Positions 22,526-31,842 of a stretch of 64,000 nucleotides of DNA are shown here, in pieces. The stretch is from Micromonospora purpureochromogenes (GTDB lineage Bacteria > Actinomycetota > Actinomycetes > Mycobacteriales > Micromonosporaceae): NCBI RefSeq assembly GCF_900091515.1, contig NZ_LT607410.1:372001-436000 (forward strand), given 5' to 3'. A program made the position numbers and the translations under genes. A model generated the notes under the pieces. That model saw nothing but the letters and a program-made list of their open reading frames with translations. It was not told where the DNA came from and searched no databases. Positions within the stretch are counted from its first letter, which is position 1. Each line of letters starts with the position of its first letter.

Positions 22526-25271
22526 CTGGGTCGGACGGGGCCGCCGGAGCGTCGGGAGCCGTCGCATCTGCGGTGACCTCCGTGGTCGGACGCTCCCGCT
22601 CCGCCGCCTCGGCGGCGGTGGGCTCGGCGACGGCGCCTTCGGCGACGCCGGCCTCGGGCCGGGGCGACTCGTCGGCGGCGGCCGGCTCCGGCTGCGCGGC
22701 CTCGACCTGCTCGGCCTCCGTGTCGGCGGCGGTCGGCACGTCCACCGGCTGCGCGGCGGTGGCCGGCGCGACGGTGGTGGTGCCGGTCCAGGGCGCCTCC
22801 ACCTCGACCTGGGCTGCCTCCGCGCCGCCGAAGAGCCGCGGCAGGGTGGCCATGTGCACCTCGCGCAGCTCGTCCAGGCCGATCCGGAACTGGCCGTGCA
22901 GCTCGAGGGCGCCGCCCGCCGGGTCGGTCACGCCGATCAGCTCCCACGGCACACCACGCTCGCCGCAGAGGGCGGTGAACGCCTTCTCGCGACCGCGCGG
23001 CACCGAGACCAGCACCCGGCCGGCCGACTCGCTGAACAGGAAGACGAACGGCAGCGAACCGTCGGCGAACCGCTCCGGCACGGCGATCCGGGCGCCGACC
23101 CCGCGCCGCAGGCAGGACTCGACCAGGCTCTGGGCGAGACCACCGTCGGAGAGGTCGTGCGCGGAGCTGAGGAGACCCACCCGGGCCGCCTCGGCCATCA
23201 GTTCGGCCAGCACCCGCTCGCGGGCCAGGTCGACCTGCGGCGGCATGCCGCCCAGGTGCTCGTGGGTCACCCAGGCCCACTCCGAGCCGGAGAGCTCGAC
23301 GTGCGTGTCACCGAGCAGGAAGAGCTGGTCGTGGTCGCCAGAGGCCCGCGGGGCGAAGCCCATCGGCACCCGGTCGGCGACGTTGTCCAGCACGCCGAGC
23401 ACGCCGACCACCGGGGTCGGGTGGATCGCCGCGGCACCGGTCTGGTTGTAGAAGCTGACGTTGCCGCCGGTCACCGGGATGCCCAGCTCGAGGCAGCCGT
23501 CCGCCAGGCCGCGCACGGCCTCGGCGAACTGCCACATCACGCCCGGGTCCTCAGGCGAGCCGAAGTTGAGGCAGTTGGTCACGGCGATCGGCTTCGCGCC
23601 GGTCACGGCCACGTTCCGGTACGCCTCGGCCAGCGCCAGCTTCGTCCCGTTGTACGGGTCGAGGCGGGCGTACCGGCCGTTGCCGTCCACCGACAGGGCC
23701 ACCCCGAGGCCGGTGCGCTCGTCGATCCGGATCACACCGGAGTCCTCCGGCTGGGCGAGCACGGTGTTGCCCAGCACGTACCGGTCGTACTGCTCGGTGA
23801 CCCAGGTCTTGTCGGCCAGGTTCGGCGACGCGATCATGCGGAGCAGGGTCTCCCGCAGCGCCTCCGGCGTGGTCGGCCGGGGCAGCGTCTCGGCCCGGTC
23901 GGCCTGGAGCAGGATCAGGTCGGCCGGCTCGCGCATCGGACGGGCGTAGACCGGGCCGTCGTCCACCAGCGAACCCGGCGGCACGTCGACCACGACGTGG
24001 TCGTTCCAGGTGACCAGCAGCCGGCCCGGCTGCCCGTCCGGGGACGGCGCGGTGACCTCGCCGATCGCGGTGGCCAGCACGCCCCACTTGTCGGCGGTCT
24101 TGAGCACCGCCTCCAGCTTCTCCGGGGCGACGACCAGCAGCATCCGCTCCTGGGACTCGCTGGCCAGGATCTCGTGCGGCTCCATCGAGGGCTCGCGCAG
24201 CGGCACCCGCTCCAGCCACACCCGCATGCCGGTGCCGGCGGAGGCGGCGGTCTCGGTGAGCGCGCAGGTCAGGCCGGCGCCGCCCAGGTCCTGGATGCCG
24301 ACGACCAGCTCGGCGTCGTACAGCTCCAGGCAGGCCTCGATCAGCAGCTTCTCGGTGAACGGGTCACCCACCTGCACGGACGGGCGGCGCTGCTCGCTGC
24401 CCTCGTCGAAGGTGGCGCTGGCCAGCACCGACACGCCGCCGATGCCGTCCCGGCCGGTCTTGGCGCCGAGCAGCACCACGATGTTGCCCGGGCCGGTGGC
24501 GTCCTTCTTCTGCAGCCGGTCGACCGGCAGGACGCCGAGGCAGAGCGCGTTGAGCAGCGGGTTGCCCTGGTAGCAGGGGTCGAAGACCAGCTCGCCGCCG
24601 ATGTTGGGCAGGCCGAGGCAGTTGCCGTAGCCGCCGACGCCGGCGACCACGCCGGGCAGCACCCGGGCGGTGTCCGGGTGGTCGGCCGCGCCGAAGCGCA
24701 GCGGGTCCATCACGGCGACCGGGCGGGCGCCCATGGCGAGAATGTCCCGGACGATGCCGCCGACGCCGGTCGCCGCGCCCTGGTACGGCTCGACGAAGCT
24801 CGGGTGGTTGTGCGACTCGACCTTGAAGGTCACCGCCAGCTCGTCGGAGATCCGCACGACGCCGGCGTTCTCACCGATGCCGGCGAGCAGCCGGTCGCTC
24901 GGCGGGGCCTTCTCGCCGAACTGGCGCAGGTGCACCTTGCTCGACTTGTAGGAGCAGTGCTCGCTCCACATGATCGAGTACATGGCCAGCTCGGACTGGG
25001 TGGGGCGCCGGCCGAGGATGTCCCGGATCCGGTCGTACTCGTCGTCGCGCAGGCCCAGCTCGGCGTAGGGCTGGAGCTCCTCGGGAGTGCCGGCGGCCTG
25101 CGACACGGTGTCCACGCCGGCGGCCCAGTCGGCGGCCGGCGGCGAGCCGGCGTGCCGGCCCGCGTCGGCCGGGCCGCCCTGCGGCACCACGGTGGCCGCG
25201 CGCGGCTCAGTCGGGGCGGCCGGGTAGGCGCCCGGTGTCTCCCGTACGACCGGGTCCGGATGGGTGGTCAT
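22488..25271 (-). CDS. purL: Phosphoribosylformylglycinamidine synthase subunit PurL
   Basis: A 927-residue small-type PurL, the ATP-dependent FGAR amidotransferase subunit working with PurQ (ammonia) and PurS. Signatures: [20 protein letters not shown] (catalytic His), [37 protein letters not shown], and [20 protein letters not shown] in the C-terminal half. Compared with the usual ~740-760 residues it has an N-terminal extension of ~55 and a striking C-terminal extension of ~110 residues after LPRLFGGAE, made almost wholly of Ala, Glu, Pro, Asp and Thr ([20 protein letters not shown]). Gene order on the transcript is purS-purQ-purL. Confidence 0.96.
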   Translation of the reverse strand: MTTHPDPVVRETPGAYPAAPTEPRAATVVPQGGPADAGRHAGSPPAADWAAGVDTVSQAAGTPEELQPYAELGLRDDEYDRIRDILGRRPTQSELAMYSIMWSEHCSYKSSKVHLRQFGEKAPPSDRLLAGIGENAGVVRISDELAVTFKVESHNHPSFVEPYQGAATGVGGIVRDILAMGARPVAVMDPLRFGAADHPDTARVLPGVVAGVGGYGNCLGLPNIGGELVFDPCYQGNPLLNALCLGVLPVDRLQKKDATGPGNIVVLLGAKTGRDGIGGVSVLASATFDEGSEQRRPSVQVGDPFTEKLLIEACLELYDAELVVGIQDLGGAGLTCALTETAASAGTGMRVWLERVPLREPSMEPHEILASESQERMLLVVAPEKLEAVLKTADKWGVLATAIGEVTAPSPDGQPGRLLVTWNDHVVVDVPPGSLVDDGPVYARPMREPADLILLQADRAETLPRPTTPEALRETLLRMIASPNLADKTWVTEQYDRYVLGNTVLAQPEDSGVIRIDERTGLGVALSVDGNGRYARLDPYNGTKLALAEAYRNVAVTGAKPIAVTNCLNFGSPEDPGVMWQFAEAVRGLADGCLELGIPVTGGNVSFYNQTGAAAIHPTPVVGVLGVLDNVADRVPMGFAPRASGDHDQLFLLGDTHVELSGSEWAWVTHEHLGGMPPQVDLARERVLAELMAEAARVGLLSSAHDLSDGGLAQSLVESCLRRGVGARIAVPERFADGSLPFVFLFSESAGRVLVSVPRGREKAFTALCGERGVPWELIGVTDPAGGALELHGQFRIGLDELREVHMATLPRLFGGAEAAQVEVEAPWTGTTTVAPATAAQPVDVPTAADTEAEQVEAAQPEPAAADESPRPEAGVAEGAVAEPTAAEAAERERPTTEVTADATAPDAPAAPSDPGDDEQSSAPDKR

Positions 25272-25341
25272 GACGTCTCCTCGCTGCGCTCGTGGCCGCC
25301 CGTCGGGCGGGGGAGCCGACCGGTGATCCCGCCGCGCACGG

Positions 25342-26025
25342 TCACGCCGGCGCCCCCACCAGGTGCTTGAGCACCGAGGTGAAGAAGCCGAGACCGTCCA
25401 GGGAGGGGCCGGTGAGCGCCTCCACCGCGTGCTCGGGGTGCGGCATGATGCCGACCACGTTGCCGGCGGGGTTGGTGATCGCGGCGATGTCGCGCTGCGA
25501 CCCGTTGGGGTTGCCGCCGACGTAGCGGGCGACGACGCGCCCCTCGCCCTCCAGCTCGTCCAGGGTCGCGGTGTCCGCGACGTAGCAGCCCTCGCCGTTC
25601 TTGACCGGGATCAGGATCTCCTGACCGGCCTGGAAGGCGTTCGTCCAGGCGGTGCCGACCGACTCGACGCGCAGGATCTGGTCCCGGTTGCGGAAGTGCA
25701 GGTGCTGGTTGCGGGTGAGCGCCCCGGGCAGCAGGTGGGCCTCGCAGAGGATCTGGAAGCCGTTGCAGATGCCGAGCACCGGCAGGCCGCCCCGGGCCGC
25801 GTCCACGATCCGGTCCATCACCGGGGCGAACCGGGCGATGGCGCCGCAGCGCAGGTAGTCGCCGTAGGAGAAGCCACCCGGGAGGACGACGGCGTCCACC
25901 CCGTGCAGCTCCGCGTCACCGTGCCAGAGCCGGACCGGCTCGGCCCCGGCGATCCGTACGGCCCGGGCCGCGTCCCCGTCGTCGAGCGAACCGGGGAAGG
26001 TCACCACACCGACGCGGGCGGTCAC
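25342..26025 (-). CDS. purQ: Phosphoribosylformylglycinamidine synthase subunit PurQ
   Basis: A 227-residue class I glutamine amidotransferase releasing ammonia for PurL. It starts [20 protein letters not shown]; the nucleophile Cys lies in [20 protein letters not shown], and the His/Glu pair in [15 protein letters not shown] near the end. [17 protein letters not shown] is the expected oxyanion strand. The GTG start overlaps the purS stop (GTGA) and purL begins 70 bases downstream. Confidence 0.96.
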   Translation of the reverse strand: MTARVGVVTFPGSLDDGDAARAVRIAGAEPVRLWHGDAELHGVDAVVLPGGFSYGDYLRCGAIARFAPVMDRIVDAARGGLPVLGICNGFQILCEAHLLPGALTRNQHLHFRNRDQILRVESVGTAWTNAFQAGQEILIPVKNGEGCYVADTATLDELEGEGRVVARYVGGNPNGSQRDIAAITNPAGNVVGIMPHPEHAVEALTGPSLDGLGFFTSVLKHLVGAPA

Positions 26026-26285
26026 GGGTGTGCGTCCACGGTCTCGTCCGCCTCGACCACCCGGACGGTGAAGTCCTCGATGACCGGGTTGGCGAGCAGC
26101 TTGTCGGCGATCTCGCGGGCCCGGTCCAGGTCCGGTTCGCCGGTGAACTCGATCTCGATCCGCCTGCCGATCCGGACAGAGGCGACGTCACTGACGCCAA
26201 GCCGCGGCAGCGCGTTTGCGACGGCCTGGCCCTGAGGATCGAGGATCTCGGGCTTGAGCATGACGTCGACGACGACGCGAGGCAC
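26022..26285 (-). CDS. purS: Phosphoribosylformylglycinamidine synthase subunit PurS
   Basis: An 87-residue ferredoxin-like-fold protein that bridges PurL and Pur[21 protein letters not shown], then [20 protein letters not shown] and [19 protein letters not shown] are diagnostic. The GTG start has AGGAG six bases upstream. It is the first gene of purS-purQ-purL, so the operon promoter should lie in the gap beyond its start. Confidence 0.95.
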   Translation of the reverse strand: MPRVVVDVMLKPEILDPQGQAVANALPRLGVSDVASVRIGRRIEIEFTGEPDLDRAREIADKLLANPVIEDFTVRVVEADETVDAHP

Positions 26286-26743
26286 AGGGCACTCCTGACT
26301 GTGTACGCAGTTGGGTGCCGGCCCATCACGGGCGAGCGCAGCCAGCGTACCTGGCAGATTCCGGTCCGGACGCACCGGCCGGGGGCAGTTCAGGCAGTGA
26401 TCGACATAACGACGCGTCCCGACGGAGGGCCGATGCGCGTTCGTTGCCGGGCCGATGCGGTTTCGTTGCCTGCCGCGTCGGCGGACCGCCGTCGCCACCC
26501 CGCTGACCAGGCAAACCCCGATGGGGGTTCGCCGGGGCTGACCAGTTCCCGACAAACACGGACGAGTACGCCCCGAGCCTCCGGCGTCACATTCATGAAT
26601 CTCGATTAACTCTTGTGAACGGCGGCTCGCGGGCTCTAGCCTACATCGTCAGACGTCGATGCTTTTGACGTCCCCGGCGGGTCACCCCCGCCCGCCGAGG
26701 CCGACTCCCCGGCGACCCCGGGCCCCCCGACCAAGGAGTTCCC
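26286..26743. other. Divergent intergenic region between purS and the protease gene
   Basis: 458 bases with no convincing gene. It holds the purS promoter side, a tandem 22-base repeat (26429-26472), a perfect ATTCATGAAT palindrome (26591-26600) and, for the protease gene, a possible promoter with TTGTGA (26613-26618), an 18-base spacer and TAGCCT (26637-26642). The frames through it have no conserved protein signal. Confidence 0.5.
26429..26472. repeat. Two tandem 22-base repeats upstream of purS
   Basis: Units at 26429-26450 and 26451-26472 both read GCCGATGCG then TTCGTTGCC with small differences. They lie about 145 bases before the purS start and 272 before the divergent protease gene, a position suited to a regulator binding head-to-tail. 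Confidence 0.55.
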
Positions 26744-27427
26744 ATGCGCCTCCGCCCCCTGCTCGCGGTGCTGACCACCGCGCTCGCCGGCGTCCTCGCC
26801 ACCACCTCCGGCGCCGCCGCCGCCCCGGCCGGCCCCCAGCCCATCATCGGCGGCAGCACCGTCTCCTCCGCGCCGTGGGCCGCGGCGGTGTTCAGCAATG
26901 GCTCGTTCACCTGCTCCGGCAGCGTGATCTCGGCGCAGTGGGTGCTCACCGCCCGGCACTGCGTCAACGGCTCGATGTCCGTCCGGGTGGGCAGCGTCTA
27001 CCGCTCCTCGGGCGGCGTCACCCGTACCGTCAGCGCCACCTACACCCGCTACGACCTCGCCCTGATGCGCCTGTCCAGCCCGGTCACCACGACCGCGGTG
27101 ACGCTGGCCAGCAGCAACCCGCCGATCGGCTCGACCAACTCGATCTACGGCTGGGGCATGACCTGCTACAGCGGCTGCTCGGCCGCCAGCCAGCTCAAGA
27201 CCGCCACCGTCCAGGTGACCAGCACCAGCGTCACCGACGCGTACGGCGGGCAGGCGATCCGGAGCACGGAGATCAGCGGCAACGCCTGGAAGGGCGACTC
27301 GGGCGGCCCGCAGTTCTACAACGGCCGGCAGGTCGGGGTCGCCTCCACCGCCGACGGGGTGAGCATCCAGAACTACGGCAGCGTCGCGTACAACCGGGCC
27401 TGGATCACCTCGGTTTCCGGTGTCTGA
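26744..27427 (+). CDS. Secreted trypsin-like serine protease (S1 family)
   Basis: A 227-residue preproprotease. Signal peptide to about residue 26 (ATTSGAAAA-A), a short propeptide, and a mature start at IIGGSTVSSAPWAAA (residue 34). The triad is His72 in TARHC, Asp104 in YDLALMRL and Ser186 in GDSGGP. Paired cysteines flank the His (TCSGS...ARHC) and another pair lies in TCYSGC. The S1-pocket position six residues before the serine is Asn180, not the Asp of true trypsins, so Arg/Lys specificity is doubtful. CAAGGAG precedes the ATG. Actinomycete proteases of this class act in extracellular nutrition or development. Confidence 0.9.
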   Translation: MRLRPLLAVLTTALAGVLATTSGAAAAPAGPQPIIGGSTVSSAPWAAAVFSNGSFTCSGSVISAQWVLTARHCVNGSMSVRVGSVYRSSGGVTRTVSATYTRYDLALMRLSSPVTTTAVTLASSNPPIGSTNSIYGWGMTCYSGCSAASQLKTATVQVTSTSVTDAYGGQAIRSTEISGNAWKGDSGGPQFYNGRQVGVASTADGVSIQNYGSVAYNRAWITSVSGV

Positions 27428-27555
27428 CGGTTAGCGCCGTGGCGACGCGGATGGCCGGCCGAGCGCCCGCCGTCCGCGCCGCCTCGTTTTGCAGCATCCG
27501 ATCAGGTGAACACGGCTCGCGAACGGCCCGGGCGCGGCCTGACAGCATCGGAACC

Positions 27556-28017
27556 GTGCTGGTCGTGACGACGGATCAACTGCCTGGCTACGAGATCCGC
27601 CAGATCCTCGGCGAAGTGGTCTCATCGATGGCCCGGACGCGCAACCCGTACCGCGAGGGGGTCAAGAACCTGCGCGGTGGCGCGTACGACCCGATGGCGC
27701 CCGACAACCTCACCCGGTGGCGGACCGACTCGGTGGCCCGGCTCGGCGAGGAGGCCCTCCGGCTCGGCGCGAACGCCGTGGTGGGGATGCGCTTCGACAG
27801 CCGCGACTGCGGCGAGATGTGGATGGAGATCTGCGCGTACGGCACGGCGGTGATCGTCGTACCCAAGGTGCCCGACGTCATGCCGAGCGACCAGCCGCTG
27901 GTCGCGGCCGAGACCGCCCAGGAGCCCGGCTTCACCGAGGCCCCCGGCGGCATCGCGGAGCCGGCGAGCGCGCCGAACCTCTCCTCCGCCGCCGACACCC
28001 CCACCCGCAACTCCTGA
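27556..28017 (+). CDS. YbjQ (DUF74) family protein with acidic tail
   Basis: A 153-residue protein whose first ~105 residues are a YbjQ/heavy-metal-binding-like domain: LVVTTDQLPGYEIRQILGEV, ARTRNPYREGVKNLRGG, LGANAVVGMRFDSRDCG and EICAYGTAVIV. The family forms pentameric rings; its function is unproven. The last ~45 residues are an Ala/Pro/Glu-rich disordered tail. The GTG start is chosen for the family N-terminus; a GTG three codons later is possible. It ends 38 bases before a long palindrome shared with the convergent purB gene. Confidence 0.82.
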   Translation: MLVVTTDQLPGYEIRQILGEVVSSMARTRNPYREGVKNLRGGAYDPMAPDNLTRWRTDSVARLGEEALRLGANAVVGMRFDSRDCGEMWMEICAYGTAVIVVPKVPDVMPSDQPLVAAETAQEPGFTEAPGGIAEPASAPNLSSAADTPTRNS

Positions 28018-28054
28018 CCCCGCCCGGCCCGCCCTGCCTGCCCGGCCCTGCCCG

Positions 28055-28116
28055 CGGTGATCAAGAAGTTTGCGTCGGATAGATCTCCGATTCAGACGCA
28101 AACTTCTTGATCACCG
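28055..28116. terminator. Long perfect palindrome, GATCA-type, between ybjQ and purB
   Basis: Left arm 28055-28076 begins CGGTGATCAAGAAGTTTGCG and pairs perfectly over 22 bases with 28095-28116; the 18-base loop is GGATAGATCTCCGATTCA. Being far longer than needed for a terminator and sharing the TGATCA core with two other palindromes in the window, it looks like a member of a dispersed intergenic repeat family that also serves convergent termination. Confidence 0.75.
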
Positions 28117-28163
28117 GGGGAAGGCGCGATCAGCGGACAAGGGCGCGGGGTGGCCCGGGTGGG

Positions 28164-29588
28164 TCAAAGGATGGGCGGCGGGGAGTAGGTGGCGGCCTCG
28201 GGGTGGGCCGTCACGACCGCGGTGATGCGCTTGGTGACCGCGTCGACCTGGGCCTGGGCGGCGCCGGTGAAGGTGGTGGGGTCGGCGACCAGGGCGTCGA
28301 TCTCGGCGCGGGACAGGCCGAGGCGGCCGTCGGCGGCGAGACGGTCGTAGAGGTCGTTCTCGGCGGCGCCCTTCTCCCGCATGGCGAGCGCCACGGCGAC
28401 CGCGTGCTCCTTGATCACCTCGTGGGCGACTTCGCGGCCGACGCCCCGGCGGACCGCCGCCACCAGGATCTTGGTGGTGGCCAGGAAGGGCAGGAACCGC
28501 TCCAGTTCCCGGTTGATCACCGCCGGGTACGCCCCGAACTCGTCCAGCACGGTGAGGAAGGTCTGGAAGAGCCCGTCGGCGGCGAAGAACGCGTCCGGCA
28601 GGGCGACCCGGCGGACCACCGAGCAGGAGACGTCCCCCTCGTTCCACTGGTCGCCGGCCAGCTCGCCGACCATCGACAGGTAGCCCCGGATGATCACGGC
28701 GAAGCCGTTCACCCGCTCCGACGAGCGGGTGTTCATCTTGTGCGGCATCGCACTGGAGCCCACCTGGCCGGGCTTGAAGCCCTCGGTGACCAGCTCCTGG
28801 CCGACCATCAGCCGGATCGTGGTGGCCAGCGAGGACGGCGCGGCGGCGACCTGGGAGAGCGCCGCGAGCACCGCCACGTCGATCGAGCGCGGGTAGACCT
28901 GCCCGACGCTGTCCAGCACCCGGTTGAACCCGAGGTGCCCGGCCACGCGGCGCTCCAGCTCGGCCACCTTCTCCGCGTCACCGTCGAAGAGGTCGAGCTG
29001 GTCGGCGGCGGTGCCGACCGGACCCTTGATCCCGCGCAACGGGTACCAGTTGATCAGGTCTTCCAGCCGCTCGTACGCGATCAGCAACTCCTCGGCGGCC
29101 GACGCGAAGCGCTTGCCCAGCGTGGTGGCCTGCGCGGCGACGTTGTGCGAGCGCCCGGTCATCACCAGTCCGGAGTGCTCGTGGGCGAGCCAGGCCAGCC
29201 GGGCCAGGGCGGCGACGACCCGGTCCCGGATCAGCTCCAGCGAGCGGCGCACCTGGAGCTGCTCGACGTTCTCGGTGAGGTCCCGGGAGGTCATCCCCTT
29301 GTGCACGTGCTCGTGCCCGGCGAGCGCGCTGAACTCCTCGATCCGGGCCTTCACGTCGTGCCGGGTGACCCGCTCCCGCTCGGCGATCGAGGCCAGGTCG
29401 ACGTCGTCGACCACCCGCTCGTACGCCTCGACCACCCCGTCCGGCACGGCCACGCCGAGGTCACGCTGGGCCTTCAGTACGGCGAGCCAGAGCCGCCGTT
29501 CCAGCCGTACCTTCTCCTCCGGTGACCAGAGGGCGACCAGCTCGGGTGAGGCGTACCGGTTGGCGAGCACGTTCGGGATCGTCGTCAC
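28164..29588 (-). CDS. purB: Adenylosuccinate lyase
   Basis: A 474-residue homotetrameric lyase acting twice in purine synthesis (SAICAR to AICAR, and adenylosuccinate to AMP). Signature GSSAMPHKMNTRSSERVNGF carries the flexible catalytic Ser loop; HKGMTSRDLTENVEQLQVRR and LVMTGRSHNVAAQATTLGKR supply the active-site His/Ser residues. The length is that of the longer actinobacterial/eukaryote-like PurB. GTG start chosen to give the family N-terminus TTIPNVLANRYASPE; an ATG three codons upstream is possible. Convergent with ybjQ. No purC is adjacent. Confidence 0.93.
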   Translation of the reverse strand: MTTIPNVLANRYASPELVALWSPEEKVRLERRLWLAVLKAQRDLGVAVPDGVVEAYERVVDDVDLASIAERERVTRHDVKARIEEFSALAGHEHVHKGMTSRDLTENVEQLQVRRSLELIRDRVVAALARLAWLAHEHSGLVMTGRSHNVAAQATTLGKRFASAAEELLIAYERLEDLINWYPLRGIKGPVGTAADQLDLFDGDAEKVAELERRVAGHLGFNRVLDSVGQVYPRSIDVAVLAALSQVAAAPSSLATTIRLMVGQELVTEGFKPGQVGSSAMPHKMNTRSSERVNGFAVIIRGYLSMVGELAGDQWNEGDVSCSVVRRVALPDAFFAADGLFQTFLTVLDEFGAYPAVINRELERFLPFLATTKILVAAVRRGVGREVAHEVIKEHAVAVALAMREKGAAENDLYDRLAADGRLGLSRAEIDALVADPTTFTGAAQAQVDAVTKRITAVVTAHPEAATYSPPPIL

Positions 29589-29808
29589 GTGCCTCATTCT
29601 CTCGCATCCGGATGCGCTGGCCACGCCGGGCGGGTGGTCAGGCCCACTTCGCCGGACGGCGGTAGGAGAAATTCCTGTCCCCTGATCCGCGACGGTGACC
29701 GGCATCTGCGAGTTCCGCAGGGCCGTTTCATTGATCGAGAAGGACGGCCGTTCGCACGCGAGTCGGGCACCGGCCCTCGGCCAATCCGCCCAGCTCACTG
29801 CGGTCTCG

Positions 29809-30537
29809 TCAGCCCTCGTCAGGCAGGGCGGGCAGCCGATAGCGCAACTCGTGCAGATGACCTCCCTTGATGAGGACGGATGCCTCGACAGGACGGTCTC
29901 CATCCGAATAAATCGCCCGTAGCTGACGCAATACCGGGACGTAGGGAGGCAGGGCCAAGGCCTCGACCTCCTCAGCGGTGGGCATCCGCGCCGACACGCG
30001 ATCGAGCAGGCTCCGCTGTGGATGGCCCAGATCCGACAACACTCTGGCCGCTCCACCAATGATCTTCTTGCGCTGCGCCAGGTCCGTCCCATGGGCTATC
30101 GAACTCGGGTAGTACGACCAGGACATCTCGACCGGCTGACCATCGTGAAGCAGCAGACGGTGACGCAGGACCGCCTTCTCGCCCTCAGAGAAGCGGAGGG
30201 CCTGCGCTACCTCAGACGGCGGAACGACCTTTGAGACGCCGAGGAGACGGTAGGCGTACCCACCCGGCGAGGGCAGGAGGTAGGACGACGCCTCCACCAC
30301 GAGTGGTTGCCGGTCCCGGACGTAGACGCCCTTGCCCACCTCGCTGTAGACCGATCCCTCCGCCTTGAGCGCGGCCAGGGCTCGCTGAACGGTGGCCGTT
30401 GCGGCGGAATATCGCGCCACCAACGTCGGGATCGAGGGCAACTGGGATCCGGCCGGTAGCTCGCCGGACATGATGGAAGCGCGCAGGTCGGCGGCGATCT
30501 GCTCATGGCGAGGGCGGCCGTCGCTTCCGCTGGCCAT
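29809..30537 (-). CDS. GntR-family regulator with UTRA domain
   Basis: A 242-residue HutC-subfamily repressor. Residues ~8-75 are the GntR winged helix (IAADLRASIMSGELPAGSQL, TATVQRALAALKAEGSVYSE, GKGVYVRDR); residues ~85-235 are a UTRA ligand-binding domain (ALRFSEGEKAVLRHRLLLHD, PVEMSWSYYPSSIAHGTDL, VLRQLRAIYSDGDRPVEAS). UTRA domains bind small effectors such as sugars, amino acids or lactone-like signals. The gene follows a UTRA-only paralogue by 19 bases on the same strand, forming a two-gene unit. Such regulators are frequent on integrative elements of actinomycetes (KorSA type). Confidence 0.87.
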   Translation of the reverse strand: MASGSDGRPRHEQIAADLRASIMSGELPAGSQLPSIPTLVARYSAATATVQRALAALKAEGSVYSEVGKGVYVRDRQPLVVEASSYLLPSPGGYAYRLLGVSKVVPPSEVAQALRFSEGEKAVLRHRLLLHDGQPVEMSWSYYPSSIAHGTDLAQRKKIIGGAARVLSDLGHPQRSLLDRVSARMPTAEEVEALALPPYVPVLRQLRAIYSDGDRPVEASVLIKGGHLHELRYRLPALPDEG

Positions 30538-30556
30538 GTCGCGCTCCCCCGCTCCG

Positions 30557-31099
30557 CTAGTCGATCGTCAACTCATACCGCAGGCGCCGGCCCTGCGGCA
30601 CCATGGTCATCACGCTGGCCTCGATCGGCACACCCTGCCGTGTGCTGAGCAGGCGCGTCAGGCCGAGCACCCAGTCCTGCCCCGTCAGGTTGAGCAGCCT
30701 CCGCTCGGCGGCATCAGGTTCGCGCGTATAGACGTCCTCCCGCACCTGACCGGGACGATAACCCAACTCGGCCAGCAGACCGATGGCACCACCGCGAATC
30801 TTGCGAGGCTCAGCGAGAGCGGTGCCGCTCGCGATGGACGCGGGGTAGTACGAGTCGGTCAATTCCACCGGCTGGTCGTTCAGCAGCATCAACCGCCTGC
30901 GGACGACCACCAGCGCACCCGGCTGTACCTGCAAAGCCTCGGCCACTTCGACGGCAGGAACCACCTTGGCCACTTCGAGCAGACGTTGGCTGCCCACACC
31001 GCCCTGCTGAGTTGCGTCCTCAGCCCACGCGTCCCCGTCCTGCGGAGATCGGGGGACAACATAGGGCATCGACACGCTGAGCCACTCCGGACCGGTCAC
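30557..31099 (-). CDS. UTRA-domain protein lacking the GntR HTH
   Basis: A 180-residue protein that aligns by eye with the C-terminal domain of the next gene: LLEVAKVVPAVEVAEALQVQ, VVVRRRLMLLNDQPVELTDS (then YYPASIASGTAL) and VLGLTRLLSTRQGVPIEASV mirror its partner. The ~45 residues before the UTRA part (PYVVPRSPQDGDAWAED) contain no HTH helices, so it cannot bind DNA in the normal way. It may dimerise with the full-length GntR protein downstream and act as effector-sensing partner or modulator. GTG start. The upstream region carries two inverted repeats. Confidence 0.75.
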   Translation of the reverse strand: MTGPEWLSVSMPYVVPRSPQDGDAWAEDATQQGGVGSQRLLEVAKVVPAVEVAEALQVQPGALVVVRRRLMLLNDQPVELTDSYYPASIASGTALAEPRKIRGGAIGLLAELGYRPGQVREDVYTREPDAAERRLLNLTGQDWVLGLTRLLSTRQGVPIEASVMTMVPQGRRLRYELTID

Positions 31100-31491
31100 G
31101 CCCGACTCCTATCAGGTGATCTGCGGGCAAGGGTAGACCCCGCCACACGGCGTGGCGCAACCCTTCATCCTTGATGCCTTACTCGAATAGCAGTAAGGTT
31201 TGCCACAAAGAAGCGGACCGGGGTGGGTCGGTTTGGCGGCCTCTCCCACTCCCGGTCCGGCACGAGTCGAGGGGAGCAACCACGCCGGATCGCGTCCCGG
31301 GGAACGACTCCCCTCCTGTCTACCACCCGGCGGCGTTCGCGCGTACCGGGCGGCGGCGTGGCGCGTCCGTCCGTGACGGCTCCCGGCCAACCCGGCGCCG
31401 CGTCGACCCCACGGCGCGACGCCGGTCCATGACGGGGCGGGTGCGCGGCCTGCGGACGCCACGCGCCCGCCCATCGCCGACAGGAGCGAGA
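31100..31491. other. Divergent intergenic region of the GntR island
   Basis: 392 bases between the UTRA-only gene and the first small cysteine-motif gene. It contains CGCCAC-acggc-GTGGCG (31141-31157) and the AT-rich repeat at 31177-31198, and the promoter(s) should be here. From 31200 to 31480 I see no gene and no clear structure; the local base use is like its surroundings. Confidence 0.45.
31177..31198. promoter_or_regulatory. Candidate GntR/UTRA operator
   Basis: CCTTACT-cgaatagc-AGTAAGG: perfect 7-base arms around an 8-base centre, about 80 bases upstream of the UTRA-only gene. It is the only AT-rich symmetric site nearby and fits the size of GntR operators. Binding by the adjacent regulator is inferred. 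Confidence 0.45.
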
Positions 31492-31842
31492 ATGGGCGTC
31501 TACCGGTCAACGACCAGCCGACCGTGGCAGCGCGATGAAGCGGGAGCGGAAGCGGCGCGCGATATCCTGACCAGCCACGTACCCGATCGGGAGACCGGCC
31601 TTTGCATGGTCTGTCTGGTCCCCGGGCCGTGCCGGCCGGCGAATGCGGCGGCGAACCGGCTGGTCGACCTGGGCCGGCCGGTGCTTCCCGGTGACGAGCC
31701 GCAGCGCCGCCGAGCCGGTTGGCGGGGCTGGTTCGGGCCGCAGCGGCGGACGATGCCCCGGCGGGCGCCGCTGCTGACCTTCGTCTGGATGCTCCGGCTG
31801 GGCGCCCCCGCCGCCGGGTCGGACGCCTGGGTAACGCTGTGA
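31492..31842 (+). CDS. Small protein with CxxCxxxxxC motif, unknown function
   Basis: A 116-residue protein. After a polar start, RDILTSHVPDRETGLCMVCL and VPGPCRPANAAANRLVDLGR form the recognisable part: a GLCMVCLVPGPC cluster with three cysteines that could bind zinc, followed by a helix. The C-terminal ~50 residues are basic and end in a hydrophobic WMLRLGAPAAG stretch. AGGAG precedes the ATG. The stop overlaps the next gene by GTGA. Similar short cysteine-motif proteins accompany GntR/UTRA regulators on actinomycete elements; no function is known to me. Confidence 0.65.
   Translation: MGVYRSTTSRPWQRDEAGAEAARDILTSHVPDRETGLCMVCLVPGPCRPANAAANRLVDLGRPVLPGDEPQRRRAGWRGWFGPQRRTMPRRAPLLTFVWMLRLGAPAAGSDAWVTL

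Noticed and set aside
22854..25370. 838-codon plus-strand open frame opposite purL
   Set aside because: Exact antisense of a well-conserved enzyme; the translation is His/Arg/Gly-rich with no motif and no ribosome site.
29598..30092. N-terminal extension of purB by 168 codons
   Set aside because: It overlaps the GntR gene in another frame and contains no lyase residues; the family N-terminus begins at TTIPNVLANRYAS.
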